In this document: positions 46,201 through 56,739 of the stretch, piece after piece | How positions within the stretch are numbered: the stretch's first letter is position 1 | How the letters are laid out: every line of letters begins with the position of its first letter | Assembly (NCBI GenBank): GCA_947568835.1 | Contig: OX387609.1 | Span: forward strand, 16,141,208-16,205,207 | DNA: 64,000 nt | Origin: Protonemura montana | Taxonomy: Eukaryota > Arthropoda > Insecta > Plecoptera > Nemouridae | Direction: 5' to 3' | Program-made: the position numbers and the translations under genes | The notes under the pieces: model-generated | Seen by the model: the letters and a program-made list of their open reading frames with translations, nothing else | What the model was told of the DNA's origin: nothing | Database searches by the model: none

Positions 46201-49200
46201 CCAATGCACCCTTCACCCATTTGTGTGTTACTTTAAGCCTGAAGATCGAGACATACAACATTTAAGTTACGTTGTCATTTCTGACTCGCTAACTCATGAC
46301 ACCGTTACTGTGCACACTTTCCAAAAGCACCTGATAAGACACCTGAAACAAAACATTTCGGATGTATCCCATTTAATTTACTTTTCTGATGGAGCGGCAG
46401 CCCAATATAAGAATAAGAAGAATTTTTCCAACTTGTGCCATCATGAAGTTGACTTCGAACTAACTGCTGAGTGGCATTTTTTTGCCACATCCCACGGTAA
46501 AGGACCATGCGATGGAGTTGGTGGGACTGTAAAACGAAATGCAGCACGGGCAAGTTTACAGAAACCATATGCCGACCAAATAATGACGCCGATAGACTTT
46601 TACCGGTGGGCAACAGAAAATGTGTGGACTGTAAATTTTGTGTTTGTAGCCAATGAAGAGATTACAGCAAATGGCATCAAACTTAAAGAACGATTCAAAG
46701 AATTAAAAACTATCGTAGGCACAAGAAGCTTTCATGCGTTCTACCCAAAATCGCTAACTTCCTTACATGTGAAACACTTTTCTCTTTCTGAAGAAATCAA
46801 CATTGTGAAGATTGTTGAGAAAAATGAAGAAGGAGAAGAAGAAGAAGAAGAAGAAGAGGAGGAAGCAACAGCAGCAGAAATACCCGAGTTTGAGTTCAAA
46901 GACGTGGGCAGTTTCATCACTGTAGCATACAACGAAGACTGGTGGCTAGCGTGTGTTCTTGAAAAATCATCACAGTCTCTTGAACTTCAAGTCAACTTTC
47001 TACACCCTCATGGACCAGCTCCATCATATTTTTATCCCAGTGTACAAGACAAACTAATTGTAGCTTTTGCTGATGTTTTAACACTGGCCGACCCCAACAC
47101 GGCAACTGGTCGAACATACTTTTTGTCGGCTACAGACACCAACAGGGCAACAGCAGGGCTTATAAAATATGTACCTCAATAAGGTAAACTACATCTCTCT
47201 TAAGATATGCAAATTTGTACTTCATAGTAGCTATGATTGTAAGTAATGATCATTTTCTTGAATGTTGTCTTAAATTCAGTTCATATTAATTTATATTATG
47301 AATGAATTTGCAGAAAACATTTTTTTTTCTTGGAAAGTAGTAGAACACCCATCTTGATTTTTGGAACACATGATCATATGTATGTTCTGTACATATAGAA
47401 AAAAAATCAGGCAAATCAAAAATGACTCATCAGCGATATGGTCATTTTGGAAAATGCAGATGTGTAAAATCACAATTAAATTCGTATTAACATATCGTCA
47501 TTTTTGTTTCCATATTCAGGTAGGGTATGAAATTACCTTTCAGATTATTTTTTTCCCAGCTCTGTAGCTCCCATAGAACCCTAGATATTGCGTAGAAAGG
47601 GTGGTCACTACACGCGCGGGGGGCAAAATGACCCCAACTTCCCCCCCTTGTAATATCCGAACGGTTGGACCAAAAAAAAAAAAATTAAAAAATAGCCCCT
47701 AAGTCAACAAACTTAACAAGTATACCAATTTTCATCAAAATCTGGGTCGGTCAAAGTTTGAGGTGAGTGATTACACATGGAATGACCCATATTTATTATT
47801 AGGGGCTTTAATTTTTTAAAGTTCTGCTTTCCCTATTATAATGAGTACAACAGTGGCACTCTGTGCAGTTTTGCATTCAGCTCAAGCAACCACAACATCT
47901 TGCTAGCAATGCCAGACCAGTATCACCAACTTTATACTTGCATTTGTACTTGCCAGACAAGGACAAAGGGAAATTTTAAACTGAAGAAAATAAAACTAGA
48001 AATAACAAAGAAAGACCCAGATTAGGATGGACTCTTATTTAAATTGCAAACGCTTGCAATGCGCGGGGTATTTTATTATTAACAACACTATAACCGTCTC
48101 AAAAATTGATGCCCAAACGCAGCCTCGAACCCCGATCTCCACCTGTCGTGGGTGTTGCTCTGACCAATTGAGCTATCTGGACACTGGCTTTTTGAGAAAA
48201 ACTGTACAATGCTTTTTGTGCAAAACTGTATAATGCTCTAGCTAATAAAATCAAGGAAAAAAAAGGGTCAGGCAGTAAGAAATAGCATAAAAGAGTTTTT
48301 AATTGAGAGATGTTTTTATACTGTCAAAGAATATTGTACCATTTAATTTAAAGAAATGGCTCTCAAATAATGTGTATATGTTCTAAATGACAATAAACAA
48401 ACTATTATTATTATTATTATTATTGCCTCAGAAACTTGACCGCCTGGGCTTGTGGTCGCACTGCTTCCGTTCGCTGCCCGACCCACTGGACGACACGTGG
48501 AGGAGGTTCTTCGTCGGCTGTCGCTGGGTCTACGATCCGTTCACCACCGGATACGATCAAATCCGCGGCTTCTTACTGCCAGGTGAGCCGCGGCGGAAAC
48601 TGTTCCAGCGTTGAGTGCAGGTTCTAGGTAGAGAAACAACGTCAATGTTACGGTCTCTGCGTGAAAGATGGCCGCCAAATGACTACCTTACCAACAAAAA
48701 TGCAGAGTACCGGAACATCACGTTAAGTGGAGCCACTGTCGTATGAAATTTAATTTCGATATTTCTCGTAGGTTAACTCGCTTTTTAATATCGTTACGTG
48801 TTTATCAATCGTTGAGGTAAACATTGATGGAGAATTTTTGAGCATGAAAAGTCTCAAAAGCGAGTTAACCTACGAGAAATTTCAAAATTAAATTTCATAC
48901 GACAGTGGCTCCACTTAACGTGATGTTCCGGTACTCTGCATTTTTGTCGGTAAGGTAGTCATTTGGCGGTCATCTTTCACGCAGAGACTGTAACATTGAC
49001 GTTAAAACTCTACCTAGAACCTACACTTAACGGTTCCAGTTAACTGGCAGTTAAAATCTAGAGCAATGCAAGCTCCTACGTTGATAACACAATCTTAATG
49101 CTGTCCGTATTCTTTATTAAAAAGCACAAAGACAGACCTAGCAGTAAGGTTGGTAAGACCAGGACCCTGTTACTCACGTTAGGTATTCTACATTTTGCAA

Positions 49201-51112
49201 TTTCACTGTCCTTATATTCACACCACGTCTTGAGGCTTCACCTCTCAATTAGGGTTGCCATGCGTCCCGCTTTTCACTCAAAAGTCCCGCTCGATCGTAA
49301 TTTTCTTTAAAAAAATCGCGAAATCGAACATTGCATTTGCATTGTTCCTTATAAATAGCTAATTGTTCCTCTAATTGTGCCAATGACATTATGATTGTAC
49401 GTGAACTGTCACCAACACAAAAATTAAAAAATCAATGATGCATTTTTTTTTTTAAATAGTTATACGAATTATACCTATATTTCCTGCTAATAAATTGAAA
49501 GTTGATACATAAATATGACTCAAGATTTCAAGTGCCAAGAAAAAAATTAATATATTGAAATGCGTAAATTTGCTGAAAATGGCCCTCAAATCCTGTTCCC
49601 ACATCCACACCCTTATTTTTTGAGGAGCCGTGTCCGGCCTAACTACTTTTCATTTGTTAAAATTTGTCCCGCCTTCCGAAATTTTTATTATGGCAACCCT
49701 ACTCTCAATGCCAGTCGAACTTTCTTACATTTTCTAGAGGCTCTCAAATACATGCACCCAATCGGGGACTGATTTCCAACCATGCCACTGTAATTACTCT
49801 GCCTGTCGCAAGCAATAATGCCGGTGTTATTTGATGATGTCAAATAGCGACTGATGTCCCCTGTTTGCTCCAGGTTTCATGATCGCAACTCAGTTCTTCT
49901 ACACGCTCTGCTTCATCGGGATCCTGCTCTCGTTCATCCTGGTCCTGCTCTACTTCCTGTGCTGCGGACCGGAACAGGGACGATACGTGCAGCTCATCAA
50001 ACTCATCGCCCTCATCAACCTTGTGGCAGGTGAGTGATGATATTTGGATGCCAAGTTTAGTGAACGGTCTACATTATACATGTTATCTTGCTAGTGAAAG
50101 CTTGGAGATGACGCAGACCAGACATTTATCATGACCCAAGCTACCCAAACAATCACAGCCTCTTGGTTCTTCTCCTTGGAGATCCGTCATTCTCATCAAA
50201 TACACTAAAATCGGCTCAAAAAGCCAGTGTCCAAGTAGCTCAATTGGTTAGAGCAACACCCGCGATAGGTGGAGATCAGGGTTCAAGAAGCTCAATTGGT
50301 TAGAGCAACACCCGCGACAGGTGGAGATCAGGGTCCAAGTAGCTCAATTGGTTAGAGCAACACCGCAACAGGTGGAGATCGGGGTCCATGTAGCTCAATT
50401 GGTTAGAGCAACACCCGCGACGGGTGGAGATCGGGGTCCAAGTAGCTCAATTGGTTAGAGCAACACCCGCGACAGGTGGAGATCGGGGTTCAAGTAGCTC
50501 AATTGGTTAGAGCAACACCCGCGACAGGTGGAGATCGGGGTCCAAGTAGCTCAATTGGTTAGAGCAACACCCGCGACAGGTGGAGATCGGGGTCCAAGTA
50601 GCTCAATTGGTTAGAGCAACACCCGCGACAGGTGGAGATCGGGGTCCAAGTAGCTCAATTGGTTAGAGCAACACCCGCGACAGGTGGAGATCGGGGTTCA
50701 AGTAGCTCAATTAGTTAGAACAACACCCGTGACAGGTGGAGATCGGGGTTCGTGTCCCTGTTCGGGCATCAATTTTTGTGACGTTTATAGTGTTCATAAT
50801 AATAAAATAAGACGTGTAACATTTCAATTCTGTGTTGCTAAACGTCATATAATTGTTGGCCCCGCCCTTACAGCTTTCTGCGGGCTGATAGCCGTCATCG
50901 TGTTCGGAGCGCTGGGCAACTCTAGTGGCTGGATGCCGGACCACGCAAACAACTGGCTCGGCTGGGCTTACGGCCTGGCGGTAGCTGGCGTCGCCCTGCT
51001 CTTCATAGCGGCCATCTTGTTCCTCGTGGAGCTCGCTACGCAGGCACGAAGACGGGCCGAAGTCAAGGAGTCGCAGATTCGCTTCTCGTTAGAGCAGGAG
51101 ACAAAGGCGTAG
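43243..51112 (+). CDS. Claudin/PMP22-like four-transmembrane protein, paralogue B
   Basis: Exons 43243-43365 (ATG), 48432-48582, 49874-50029 and 50874-51112 (stop TAG) join in phases 0, 1 and 1 to give 222 aa. Segment 1 (about residues 11-28) is followed by APAWLQ. Loop 1 has GLWSHC with a second Cys in FVGCRWVYDPF. Segment 2 is FMIATQFFYTLCFIGILL, segment 3 is around CGLIAVIVFGALG, then WMPDHANNWLGWAYG and segment 4, and a charged tail KESQIRFSLEQETKA. The tail and loop patterns match conserved uncharacterised insect claudin-like proteins. Intron 1 (5.07 kb) holds a complete DNA transposon in the same orientation plus a tRNA-like SINE. Intron 2 holds a foldback MITE and a hAT-like MITE, and intron 3 a tandem tRNA-like array. 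It is nested on the opposite strand in the pseudouridine kinase intron. Confidence 0.9.
43678..47788 (+). mobile_element. Complete DNA transposon with about 470-bp TIRs, superfamily unassigned
   Basis: A 4,111-bp element. The left TIR (43678-44155) and right TIR (47320-47788) are near-identical inverted copies ending in GGGTCATTCCATGTG. ATAT flanks both sides (43674-43677 and 47789-47792), so the target duplication is 4 bp ATAT; TA with a TIR starting TGGGTC is an alternative, because ATATGGG/CCCATAT is itself symmetric. Between TIRs lie one 860-codon ORF and, upstream of it, two diverged tandem copies of about 120 bp (44275-44520, each ending TTTCTTGTCTGGACT) that may be promoter or transposase-binding repeats. 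The intact ORF and matched TIRs suggest recent insertion. A 4-bp duplication is compatible with Sola-type elements, but I cannot verify the superfamily. Confidence 0.9.
44600..47182 (+). CDS. Putative transposase, 860 aa, single exon
   Basis: One uninterrupted ORF between long TIRs. The N-terminus (residues about 40-110) is a Cys/His cluster (C47, H48, H50, C60, C65, C66, H72, C73, then C105 and C108) that looks like a zinc-binding DNA-recognition domain. The central part has features of an RNase-H-like catalytic core: VVVGDFAENY (D513), FSDGAAAQYKNKKNF (D597) and ATSHGKGPCDGVGGTVKR (D638 or a nearby acidic residue as third ligand). A poly-Glu tract lies near residues 740-752. The C-terminal block from VGSFITVAYNEDWWLACVLE looks like a small beta-barrel (Tudor/SH3-like) domain. 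Similar proteins occur as uncharacterised repeats in invertebrate genomes, as far as I recall. It is not a host gene, despite lying in the same orientation inside paralogue B intron 1. Confidence 0.85.
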   Translation: MCSIGLFFEEECGPIEDLAIKSIESFNSDQQLSLALRTKCDNVKTVCHLHEKKFLRLYSCHHKLCCDPFQAHCGIVKVNGLREINAASRTKYLEIADLIPGKKLCSTCRKLLSLRLKELTTVSVLTPTKSTELDLPFVDIPCEADAVNQSLAAFGVSPINTTKLKGKSMFYSKRKFSEITQGVKKRLELVSPSNEEISKEDLTSSEECKDSIRDGSEIIAQLKEKFKTSTRSEKITILSVLPKSWSIKRIMQEFNASNHLVRKTKQLVKAQGILPSANQKAGKTLSPDCIQLIEEFYENDDVSRVMPGKKDFVSVKVGDNRVHRQKRLVLSNLSEVYRSFKDKYPDIKVGFSKFAELRPKHCVLAGAAGTHSVCVCTIHQNVKLMALGAKLPLLSDGTIKSYQHCLASLMCNPPLLNCFVGKCGNCPGTDELREWLEISFSENFIDSVTYKQWLSTDRCTLETITKPTDEFVDCFIEKCILLRNHDFIARQQAAFMQEKKANLKPGEVLVVGDFAENYSFVLQDAAQGYHWNNSQCTLHPFVCYFKPEDRDIQHLSYVVISDSLTHDTVTVHTFQKHLIRHLKQNISDVSHLIYFSDGAAAQYKNKKNFSNLCHHEVDFELTAEWHFFATSHGKGPCDGVGGTVKRNAARASLQKPYADQIMTPIDFYRWATENVWTVNFVFVANEEITANGIKLKERFKELKTIVGTRSFHAFYPKSLTSLHVKHFSLSEEINIVKIVEKNEEGEEEEEEEEEEATAAEIPEFEFKDVGSFITVAYNEDWWLACVLEKSSQSLELQVNFLHPHGPAPSYFYPSVQDKLIVAFADVLTLADPNTATGRTYFLSATDTNRATAGLIKYVPQ
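48020..48184 (-). mobile_element. tRNA-like SINE, single copy
   Basis: Minus-strand copy: tRNA-like head (about 48184-48109) with A box TAGCTCAATTGGTCAGAGC and B-box-like GGTTCGAGG. The tail shares CGTCTCAAAAATTGATGCCC and TTGCAATGCGCGGGGTATTT (plus-strand reading) with the copy at 34.65 kb. It lies just upstream of paralogue B exon 2. Confidence 0.75.
48609..49033. mobile_element. Foldback MITE, copy 3
   Basis: Complete copy in paralogue B intron 2, with ends CGTTGAGTGCAGG and CCTACACTTAACGG, and spacer in the same orientation as copies 2 and 5. Confidence 0.85.
49250..49701. mobile_element. hAT-like MITE with exact 8-bp target duplication
   Basis: A 452-bp element with inverted ends TAGGGTTGCCAT and ATGGCAACCCTA, flanked on both sides by CTCTCAAT (49242-49249 and 49702-49709). 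An 8-bp duplication and short TIRs fit the hAT superfamily. No transposase is encoded. A degraded relative lies at 14.04 kb. Confidence 0.9.
50229..50812 (+). repeat. Tandem tRNA-like SINE heads (about 10 units of 52 bp)
   Basis: Same 52-bp unit and the same leader (CTCATCAAATACACTAAAAT) as at 15.6 kb. Only the last unit (about 50700-50770) continues through a B-box-like GGTTCGTGTCC and a closing GGGCA into the tail. Lies in paralogue B intron 3, about 60 bp upstream of exon 4. Confidence 0.85.
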
Positions 51113-52954
51113 GCTCCTTAACTTGCTCTGTAGCACATCAATCATCCTCTCGTTTGGTTTTCATCCCAATGGGGTTCAAACCTGGCTTAACATTCGAATC
51201 TCTCCGATCCCATTTGTTATCTCTATCAACGAATCTCAGTTTTACAGTTCTTTGTCACTTTTATTGAGTTCTTTCTTTTTCCACTTTGAATAAGTTACAT
51301 AACTAATCGATTTTATCCCGTCTTAAAAGAATGTTTTATCTTTTGGTGTTCGATTGATAATCTTGTGCTTCACCGGGATATTCGGCTTGCTTTGTCCGCT
51401 TGGAAACTGCGGCAGTCCGAACTCTTCTGTCCCTGTAATTATTTCCGATTCCCTGAAGTGTGTACCACTTCTCAGTTCGGTGTCGTGTCACAGGGAAAGC
51501 TGGAAGAAGCGTCGATGTATTAACGAACGCTGGAAAGTTCTGTGGGGTAGAGTTTGGTACCAAGACGATGTTGGCGGTGCTGTCAAGTAAGACAGCAGTT
51601 ATTTTAAGAATCGGAATCAGCGCTGAAAGGCTGGCAATGTTTCACGTTGAGCTTGTGATTTTCCCCGCCGGAGCAAACCAATCAATGTGCACAATCCGTC
51701 CAAAGGTTGACAGGCGTCGGCAATGTTTATACAATTAATCCCACGACGACGTACCGGTCATTGTTCAAACGCTGCACTCTAACTAATTCTAGGTTTACTC
51801 TACTCCTAAGTTTTTATTAGAGCGGCTTTTATTGTATAAGAGATGTGTGCGTGCGACACAGGTAACTTAAAACGCTGGAGTTTTTAAGACGCAAACACGA
51901 GAACTTTACAATGCAATTTCAATGTGTTTTACTTTCTGACTTGGGTTTTTTTAAATTCCAATTGTTGAACATACTTGCTGTTTCTTATCGATTTAGTGCC
52001 TTGCAGGATATCAATTCTGAAAGGGTCTGGCTGACTTTGACTTATTAATTATTACATTTATGATTAGCCTAGAAGATAGAATCTCCAGGAATCTAGTGAG
52101 TAAAGATCCGTCCACAGTACACAACTGTCTCTCGACATAAACGCTGCCTTGTGTCAGGTTTCGTCGAGAGCAACTTATTTCGTCCAGAAAATATTCTAGG
52201 TTTAGCGGCTCGCTGCTGGAGCTCTAAGCTGCAATGAGTAAGATACACACATGTAGTATTTTTGTAAACAATATGTTATACAGCATTATGCAATTGTATT
52301 ATTATATGCAAATTTTATTACAAGAAGTTGTGTTTTTTATTGAACTTTGCACCTGTGTACCATCGGATTAGGCAGAGATTTCCGCTTTCAATTTTGTCCA
52401 CCATAACCAACAATCCGAGAAAACCGTGTTATACCCTTCAACCAATTGTAAATCATTGATGGTCATGTAATGCATTATATTTACTCATGTTCTTGTCATA
52501 ATTTAAGCCTTTTTTCTACGAGTGGGCGTTCTTAGATCTTTGGAACTGCAGGCGGCATGTTCATCATTGAGTCATACTTTAATTATGCTTATTAGTATTA
52601 CCGGTATTACGTAAGTAAGTTATGTCTTCGCATGTCTTGACAAATATGAATGACAGTCACAAAGTTGCGTGGGATAAATATGTAGATTTCTACATCAATT
52701 ATTTACAAACACGAAATCATTTTGAAACGTAACTGTCGGTTGTCTTTGCCCCGAGCATTGGGGCCTCAGAGTGCGGTGAGACGAGCTCACGAGTCCCGGC
52801 GATAGCCACCGCCTCGCCCGGCTCGCCCGCCTTGCCTACGTTCGGACTTGACTCGTGGGAGTGGCAATAAAAATGGCGGCTGACTAACGCTCAACCTCGA
52901 AGTTATTTACTAAATTTCGTTTATTCACGCGCGCTGCTGCAATAATCTTCTGCA
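51113..52954. other. Intergenic region between paralogues B and C
   Basis: Mostly AT-rich unique sequence. The last 200 bp become CpG- and GC-richer (GCCTCGCCCGGCTCGCCCGC near 52810) and probably contain the promoter and 5' UTR of paralogue C. No TATA box is convincingly placed. Confidence 0.45.
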
Positions 52955-55900
52955 ATGTCGACTGGTTCGAAGCTCGACTACCCAAAGGCTTCGGGTAAGT
53001 TAAAGTTTTTATCAAAAACACGCGAACTTCGCGACAATTTGCAATGTTATTGAATGTACAGGTGTCAACACAATTTAGGGCTTGGCTCTTACAATGGCAT
53101 TGTCATATTTTGCCGCACTGTGGCATTTGAATGCATGCAATATCATATTGTTTTTTCGCCCATTGCACTAATCTCGTTTCGAAACGTGTTTTCTTTCATT
53201 TCAGGGGCCTTGACTTTTGGCGCAATACTGACATACATCAGCGGGCTGTTCCTGTTAATGTCATTTGCCAGGTAAATATTGACCAAATCAATTAGTTTAC
53301 ATGAGTGCTAGTTATGATATGGCATTTCACAGTCAAATATTAATTGTCTTTGCATTTCAACATCAGACTTGAACTCATTCTTTGTGTGTACTTCCGTAGC
53401 CCTTATTGGATCTCATCATACGAGGAAACATTCAGCGACTTCAAGCACATGGGTCTGTGGGAATATTGCTTCGATCAGTTTCGCTACCCTGCTTATCAGT
53501 TTGACAAGTTGTTCGATGGGTGCCACTACATATTCAGCCAGGAGTACCACGTAATTCGAGAATGGTAAGTAGTGTAGCTGTGTTATTTTATTGTCAAGAT
53601 TGGGATGCTTTATCTATTCTGTCTAATCTGACCATGATTTTTGTCAGGCTACTTCCAGGCTGGCTCATGGTAGTGCAAGCGTTTGTTACTCTAGCTCTGA
53701 TGACGAGCTTCTTCTCCCAGCTGGTGCTTGCTCTGATACTCGTTCGATATCCGCTGCAATTTGTGCTCATGTACGAGTGGATGCTCTCTTCTATTTGCTT
53801 TGTGTGCAACGCTACCGCAGGTAATCAATTTTTACTTGGATCGTAGAGAATCGTAAGCAATCCCAGAATAGTCAAGAGAACTGGGCAGCAGCATTATTGT
53901 TTGCTTAGTATTTGACAACAATTTCTTTAATGCTGAGTTAATATAGAATTTCCTGCACCAAATTTTATAATATTTTTTTTGTTAAAATACCCAAATGATG
54001 GTTTTAAGACTCATGTCTACTTGATTTATCCTTAGCACTAGTTGTAAGAAAAACTATTTGAACTGGGTTTTGAATGCTAAGTGAAGGGCTACTAAATTTC
54101 CCAACGTTTCGCAACATATACCTGTTACTTTATCAAGGGCTAGAGCAGTCCTGACAATTTTCCGATAACAAAAGAACCACATAAAATTATAACAATTATC
54201 AGGTTCAAGCTTCCTAAATGCATCTAAATAAAATAATCAGGGTCAATTACTTAAAAAGTAATGTATTATGTACTTTCTGAAATAAGACCTCGAACACATT
54301 GGCGTTTTTTTACTAACTAATTATTATTATTAATTATAATTATTAACTAAACCTCTGAAGATGTAACTAGTAAATGTTGCTAAACGTCGGGAAATTTAGT
54401 TGCCCTTTACTTAGCATTCAAAACCCAGTTCAAATAGTTTTTCTTAAATTACCCAAATATTTGTTATCCTGTTTGGCTGTAGCCTGTGAATGCCATGAAA
54501 ATAATTCAAGACTTATGTCAAATTTATCGGCTTACTCATATCAAATAAATATTTTCTTTGGGCAGCCATTTTCCCTAGAAGCTCTACCTGCCCTACAGTT
54601 AGAAGTTAGAATAAGTAGAAAGTAGAATGATTTTATTTCTGTGTTTGGCTTCCGCCAGCCTCCCTGCTATTCCTGGCCGTGTCAATCTTCGGAGGCGAAT
54701 GCTGGCGCCGTGATTGGCTGATGTACCCGAACCACAACCACCTGTCGTGGTCGTACGCGTTCGCCGTCGTAGCGTTCTTCCTGCACGCTCTCGCCGCGTT
54801 GCTGCTCTACGTGGTGAGTCAACGTTAATGTTAAACCGTTGAGTGTATAAGGTTATAGGTAGAGAAACAACGTAATTGTTACAGTCTCTGCGTGAAAGAT
54901 GGCCGCCAAATGACTACCTTACCGACAAAAATGCAGAGTACCGGAACATCACGTTAAGTGGAGCCACTGTCGTATGAAATTTAATTTCAATATTTCTCGT
55001 AGGTTAACTCGCTTTTGAAACTTTTCATGCTCAAAAAATCTCCATCGATGTTAACCTCAACGATTGATATACACATAACGATATTAAAAAGCGAGTAACC
55101 TACGATAAATATCGAAATTAAATCTCATACGACAGTGGCTCCACTTAACGTAATGTTCCGGTACTCTGCATTTTTGTCGGTAAGGTAGTCATTTGGCGGC
55201 CATCTTTCACGCAGAGACTGTAACATTGACGTTGTTTCTCTACCTAGAACCTGCACACTCAACGGTTATACAGACAAATCTGCCACTTTGGGACCATTTT
55301 TATAATGTCAAAAATAATCGGCCATCTCCACGGTCCTTTCCAATGGGAAGCCTTCGTTTGATCTACCCAGTATTAAAATAAAAAGCCTAAACATGGCTTT
55401 GTCGTTTCTTATTATTATTTGTGGTGTTTAACGACGCATTGTTTTGACATCTGGCCATATAGCTCTGGTCTAATGGTGTCGGTGAATGAGTAGATGATGA
55501 TGAACCTTACCTAGCCTAGAAGGGAGGAAGAGAAACCCGGTGCCGGCACGTAGCCTACTCCTGTCGAAGACCAAGGGGACCACCGGCTTAACGTCCCTTC
55601 CGAAGGACGGTACAACGCGAACAACAGGATTCCTCCACAAATCCATGGTGTCGAGAGGTTGATAAGCAAGGCGAGTGAAGTTGCTGTACTAACTTTCATC
55701 CCTTCAACCTCTCTCCCGAACAGAACTGGTCATGTGTATGATGGTCACCCATCCAATACCTGACCCAGCGCAGTGTTGCTTAACTTTCATCCCTCCAACC
55801 TCTCTCCCGAACAGAACTGGTCAAGTGTATGATGATCACCCATCCAACACCTGACCCAGCGCAGTGTTGCTTAACTTTCATCCCTCCAACCTCTCTCCCG

Positions 55901-56304
55901 AACAGAACTGGTCATGTGTATAATGGTCACCCATTCAATATATGACTCAGCGCAGTGTTGCTTAACTTTCATCCCTCCAACCTCTCTCCCGAACAGAACT
56001 GGTCATGTGTATAATGGTCACCCATTCAATATATGACTCAGCGCAGTGTTGCTTAACTTCGATGATCTCACGAGAACCGGTGTTTCCAACACGCCAAACC
56101 TTTCGGTTGTCGTTTCTTCCTCCTTGAAATCCCTTCCTTCCCGCTCTCACCTCAGCAACGTGACTTTGTTAGCTCCTCCTACCAACGTTGTCTTGACGGC
56201 TCGTTGCTTTGCAGGACTCGCGAGACAGCTGGGAGCGACGCAAGGAGAACAGAAACCTTGTCGTGCAGATGCACCCGAATCCCGGCCGCAACGGCTTTGT
56301 GTGA
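52955..56304 (+). CDS. Claudin/PMP22-like four-transmembrane protein, paralogue C
   Basis: Six exons join in phases 1, 2, 2, 1 and 0: 52955-52994 (ATG), 53205-53271, 53400-53564, 53648-53820, 54659-54813 and 56215-56304 (stop TGA), giving 229 aa. Segment 1 is TFGAILTYISGLFLLMSFA, followed by SPYW. Loop 1 has MGLWEYC with a second Cys in FDGCHYIFSQEY. Segments 2-3 surround MVVQAFVTLALMTSFFSQL and ICFVCNATAGASLLFLAV, then NHNHLSWSYAFAVVAFF opens segment 4. The basic tail is encoded by the last exon (DSWERRKENRNLVVQ). The phase-1 intron before segment 3 is shared with paralogues A and B; the extra introns are unique. Intron 4 contains a palindromic repeat, and intron 5 a foldback MITE and a 5S-derived SINE. 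Family membership is clear; the specific role is unknown. Confidence 0.88.
53994..54455. mobile_element. Palindromic repeat with CAACGTTTCG/CGTCGGGAAATTTAG core, copy 3 (long form)
   Basis: Inverted halves at 53994-54130 and 54350-54455 enclose about 220 bp. That interior starts with CTGACAATTTTCCGATAACA, also seen in inverted form in the copy at 57.8-58.1 kb. It is therefore a longer, probably ancestral, form of the family, lying in paralogue C intron 4. Confidence 0.7.
54835..55266. mobile_element. Foldback MITE, copy 4
   Basis: Complete copy in paralogue C intron 5, starting 21 bp after the exon 5 donor. Outer ends ACCGTTGAGTG and CACTCAACGGT are well preserved. The spacer is inverted relative to copies 2, 3 and 5. 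Confidence 0.88.
55417..56108 (-). mobile_element. 5S-rRNA-derived SINE with multiplied head
   Basis: Minus-strand copy: full 5S-like head (about 56108-56020), about three to four 91-bp head/body units, then the body and tail ending at GTCGTTAAACACCACAAATA near 55417. It fills much of paralogue C intron 5 and ends about 105 bp before exon 6. Confidence 0.8.
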
Positions 56305-56539
56305 ATCTCGACGCAAGTCCGAGCTCGAATCCGTCCAATGGCAGCCCAGCGTTCGTTAGTCCCGTCCCTTCGCGAATCTGGCGCTAAGCTGCGTAGTCTT
56401 CTTTTTTTTACTCGGCCGAAATGTTTCCATTTACAAAACGTTATTACGTCTAGGATCGTACTAAACACGAAGATCGTGAATCTCTTTTTAAACTCATTAG
56501 ACTAGTCTTTAATCGTAGTTAACGATGTTGAAGCAATAA

Positions 56540-56725
56540 CTGGTTTGTAGACTCATGTCTACTTGATGTAAACTTAGCACTAGTTTTAACAAAAACTATT
56601 TCAAATGGGTTTTTAATGCCAAGCAAAGGACAATTTAGTCGGAATTTTATCTTCCTACATCATTTAAAAATTCAGTTGTACTTTTCTTAGCATTCCAAAT
56701 CCATTTCAAATAGTTTTTTGTTAAA
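56540..56725. mobile_element. Palindromic repeat family, copy 4 (degraded)
   Basis: Retains GACTCATGTCTACTTGATGT, TAGCACTAGTTTTAAC and an inverted partner ending CAAATAGTTTTTTGTTAAAA. The central GACGTTTCG block is lost. Confidence 0.6.
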
Positions 56726-56739
56726 ACTGATTATTGAGT

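Noticed and set aside
46305..46613. Minus-strand open frames inside the transposase region
   Set aside because: Shadows of the 860-codon plus-strand ORF with no independent support.
44600..47182. Host gene inside paralogue B intron 1
   Set aside because: It is bounded by long inverted repeats and a candidate target duplication, so it is a transposon ORF, not a nested host gene.
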